Shown here piece by piece: positions 62,936-64,000 of a stretch of DNA of 64,000 bases. Numbering within the stretch: position 1 is the first letter of the stretch; every line of letters starts with the position of its first letter. Source of the stretch: UBA2589 sp038120095 (GTDB lineage Bacteria; Gemmatimonadota; Gemmatimonadetes; Longimicrobiales; Gaopeijiaceae); the NCBI GenBank assembly GCA_038120095.1, contig JAYOKZ010000001.1, positions 193,313 through 257,312 of the forward strand, given 5' to 3'. The notes beneath the pieces were generated by a model. The model made no database searches. It was given only the letters and a program-made list of their open reading frames with translations, and was not told where the DNA came from. A program made the translations under genes and the position numbers.

Positions 62936-62952
62936 CCGGGCGTACGGCCCGG
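62936..62952. terminator. short hairpin between convergent genes
   Basis: CCGGGC, loop GTACG, GCCCGG: a 6-bp stem starting just after the CPBP gene stop, in the 91-bp gap to the convergent M23 gene. Weak; no T-run follows. Confidence 0.4.
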
Positions 62953-63025
62953 GGAGGGCAACCTCCACCGGGGCCTCTCGACACGATTCTCTTCAATCCG
63001 TTTGCGGACGGGCGTTCGCGCGCCG

Positions 63026-63973
63026 CTATTCGAGCGTAAACGGGTACTCGGCCACCTGAGTGGCGTTCACAAAGACCCTCACCGTCCAGAGACCTGGGGC
63101 CCCCGTCACCGACGGGCGGTTGAAGTACCAGTAGGCATGGCGTCTGACCCGATCATAGGTCAGCACCATCTCGCGCTGGACGACATCATCCGCATCCTGA
63201 AGCGTCACGCGGGCGACGTCGCCGGGCACACCACCCGCCATGGACAGGCCGATACCGAGAGTCGAGCCGAGCGACCCGGCCGTCATGTTGGCCGGGGGAT
63301 CTTTCAGCTCTTCGACCCCGGTAATCGCACCGTCCTTCAGGAGAAGATCCATGAACGTGAGGGGAGGGTCGTACGCCGGGGGATCGAGCCAGAGTTCCTG
63401 CTCGAACGGGTCAATCACGAGGCCCCCCGAACTTCGAAGCTCGAAATGGAGGTGAGGCGTCGTGGAACACCCCGAGCTGCCAACGACGCCAAGCTGCTGG
63501 CCGGCAACGACGAGGTCACCTTCCGCCACGGCGACGGAGCCGTTCTTGAGATGACCGTACCAGGCACGCGTTTCATCCGAGTGCGTGACCTCAACGAAAT
63601 TCCACTGGCCCGTGCAGGAGGTGTTTCGATCGTACTCCCCGTCCCGGATCCTCGTCACAGTGCCGGCCGCTGCGGCCAGGATGGGGAAATCGGCATCCAT
63701 CCACCGAAAGTTGGGTACGTCGATGTCTGTGCCGTTGTGGCCGTCGTAGACCTTGGCACCACCGCGATAGTCGAGCAGCCCGGCCGTCGGATCGAGATCG
63801 ACGTAGTTGTTGATCACCCAATCCTCCAGAGCAACGCCGGGCATCGGCCACGCGAACCGAATCGGGTCCGCGACAGGGTCCGAGCAGCAGTACGTCGCGG
63901 TCGATTCACCGCAGGCTGCAAAGAGCACCGCGGCGAACGGCATGCCCACGAGGCGGACGGCAGAGCGCATCAT
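63026..63973 (-). CDS. M23 family zinc metallopeptidase (LytM-like), lipoprotein
   Basis: 315 residues. Lipoprotein signal MPFAAVLFAAC (Cys 21). The M23 domain has the zinc ligands in GHNGTDID (His 79 and Asp 83), WYGHLKNGS with His 141, and HLHFELRSSGG (His 174 and His 176). The catalytic set is therefore intact, unlike degenerate EnvC/NlpD-type regulators. A C-terminal beta domain of about 110 residues (LWTVRVFVNATQVAEYPFTL) follows and could bind wall or surface ligands. Members cut glycine-containing peptide bridges in peptidoglycan or other peptides. Confidence 0.9.
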   Translation of the reverse strand: MMRSAVRLVGMPFAAVLFAACGESTATYCCSDPVADPIRFAWPMPGVALEDWVINNYVDLDPTAGLLDYRGGAKVYDGHNGTDIDVPNFRWMDADFPILAAAAGTVTRIRDGEYDRNTSCTGQWNFVEVTHSDETRAWYGHLKNGSVAVAEGDLVVAGQQLGVVGSSGCSTTPHLHFELRSSGGLVIDPFEQELWLDPPAYDPPLTFMDLLLKDGAITGVEELKDPPANMTAGSLGSTLGIGLSMAGGVPGDVARVTLQDADDVVQREMVLTYDRVRRHAYWYFNRPSVTGAPGLWTVRVFVNATQVAEYPFTLE

Positions 63974-64000
63974 CCGGCCGGGCAGAGCGTCGACTCGACG

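Overview
The window is a high-GC, gene-dense piece of a metagenome-assembled genome: it carries a 100-N gap, two 10-N gaps and a stretch of poly-G/poly-C artefact. No taxonomic marker is present. The gene content (many Tat and lipoprotein signals, VPS10/BNR-type propeller proteins, 'choice-of-anchor B' LVIVD proteins, numerous secreted metallopeptidases, D-aminoacylase-like amidohydrolases, a menaquinone gene and a mycobacterial Sdh1-like succinate dehydrogenase) fits an aerobic, heterotrophic, probably marine or host-associated Gemmatimonadota bacterium. That assignment is inference. I saw no rRNA, tRNA, CRISPR array, prophage or insertion sequence.

Layout. 0-4 kb: a surface lipoprotein with bacterial Ig repeats and an N,N-dimethylformamidase-like C-terminal domain, broken by an assembly gap in its repeats, then a radical SAM protein. 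4-8 kb: a tightly overlapped minus-strand operon sdhC-sdhA-sdhB plus a small helical protein; the membrane subunit is Cys/His-rich and resembles the mycobacterial Sdh1 anchor that holds a Rieske-type cluster. 8.4-14 kb: a Tat-exported MalY/PatB-type PLP enzyme, a secreted protein of unknown function followed by a cytochrome c fused to a copper-monooxygenase-like module, and an M28 peptidase. 14.7-17.3 kb: an FG-GAP propeller coupled to an exported metallo-beta-lactamase-fold hydrolase, and a cupin.

17.8-27 kb is an amide/peptide degradation island: acetamidase/formamidase, M14 carboxypeptidase, and two convergent, mirror-image cassettes, each an N-acyl-D-amino-acid deacylase-like amidohydrolase overlapping a beta-lactamase-fold serine hydrolase. 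27-37.4 kb: a GlcG-type protein, an MscS channel, a 1,090-residue BNR/VPS10 propeller protein coupled to a choice-of-anchor B protein, a small membrane protein, and a second choice-of-anchor B paralogue facing the first. 37.6-40.1 kb: a TlpA-like thioredoxin lipoprotein and a benzoate-CoA-ligase-family enzyme coupled to a free-standing Lrp/AsnC ligand-binding domain. 40.3-48.3 kb: two translationally coupled sulfatases, a divergent FGE-like protein that seems to lack the catalytic cysteine pair, then a Tat-exported Gfo/Idh/MocA oxidoreductase, an ApbE flavin transferase and a Tat-exported TIM-barrel isomerase. 48.4-52.5 kb: menB, an NDP-forming acyl-CoA synthetase broken by gaps, and an enoyl-CoA hydratase. 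52.7-64 kb: a SnoaL-like protein, penicillin acylase, a 2OG-Fe(II) oxygenase, MscL, two sensor histidine kinases, a CPBP-family membrane protein and an M23 peptidase.

Taken together the genes describe a cell that puts an unusually large set of hydrolases (peptides, N-acyl and D-amino compounds, amides, sulfate esters) and beta-propeller proteins outside the cytoplasm and feeds acyl-CoA and menaquinone-linked respiration inside. The points most worth a second look are the Rieske-anchor-type succinate dehydrogenase, the mirror-image amidohydrolase/serine-hydrolase cassettes (one copy having lost the family's N-terminal HxH metal site), the mirror-image choice-of-anchor B pair, the Tat-exported forms of normally cytoplasmic enzymes, and the identical repeat cassettes in the Ig lipoprotein.
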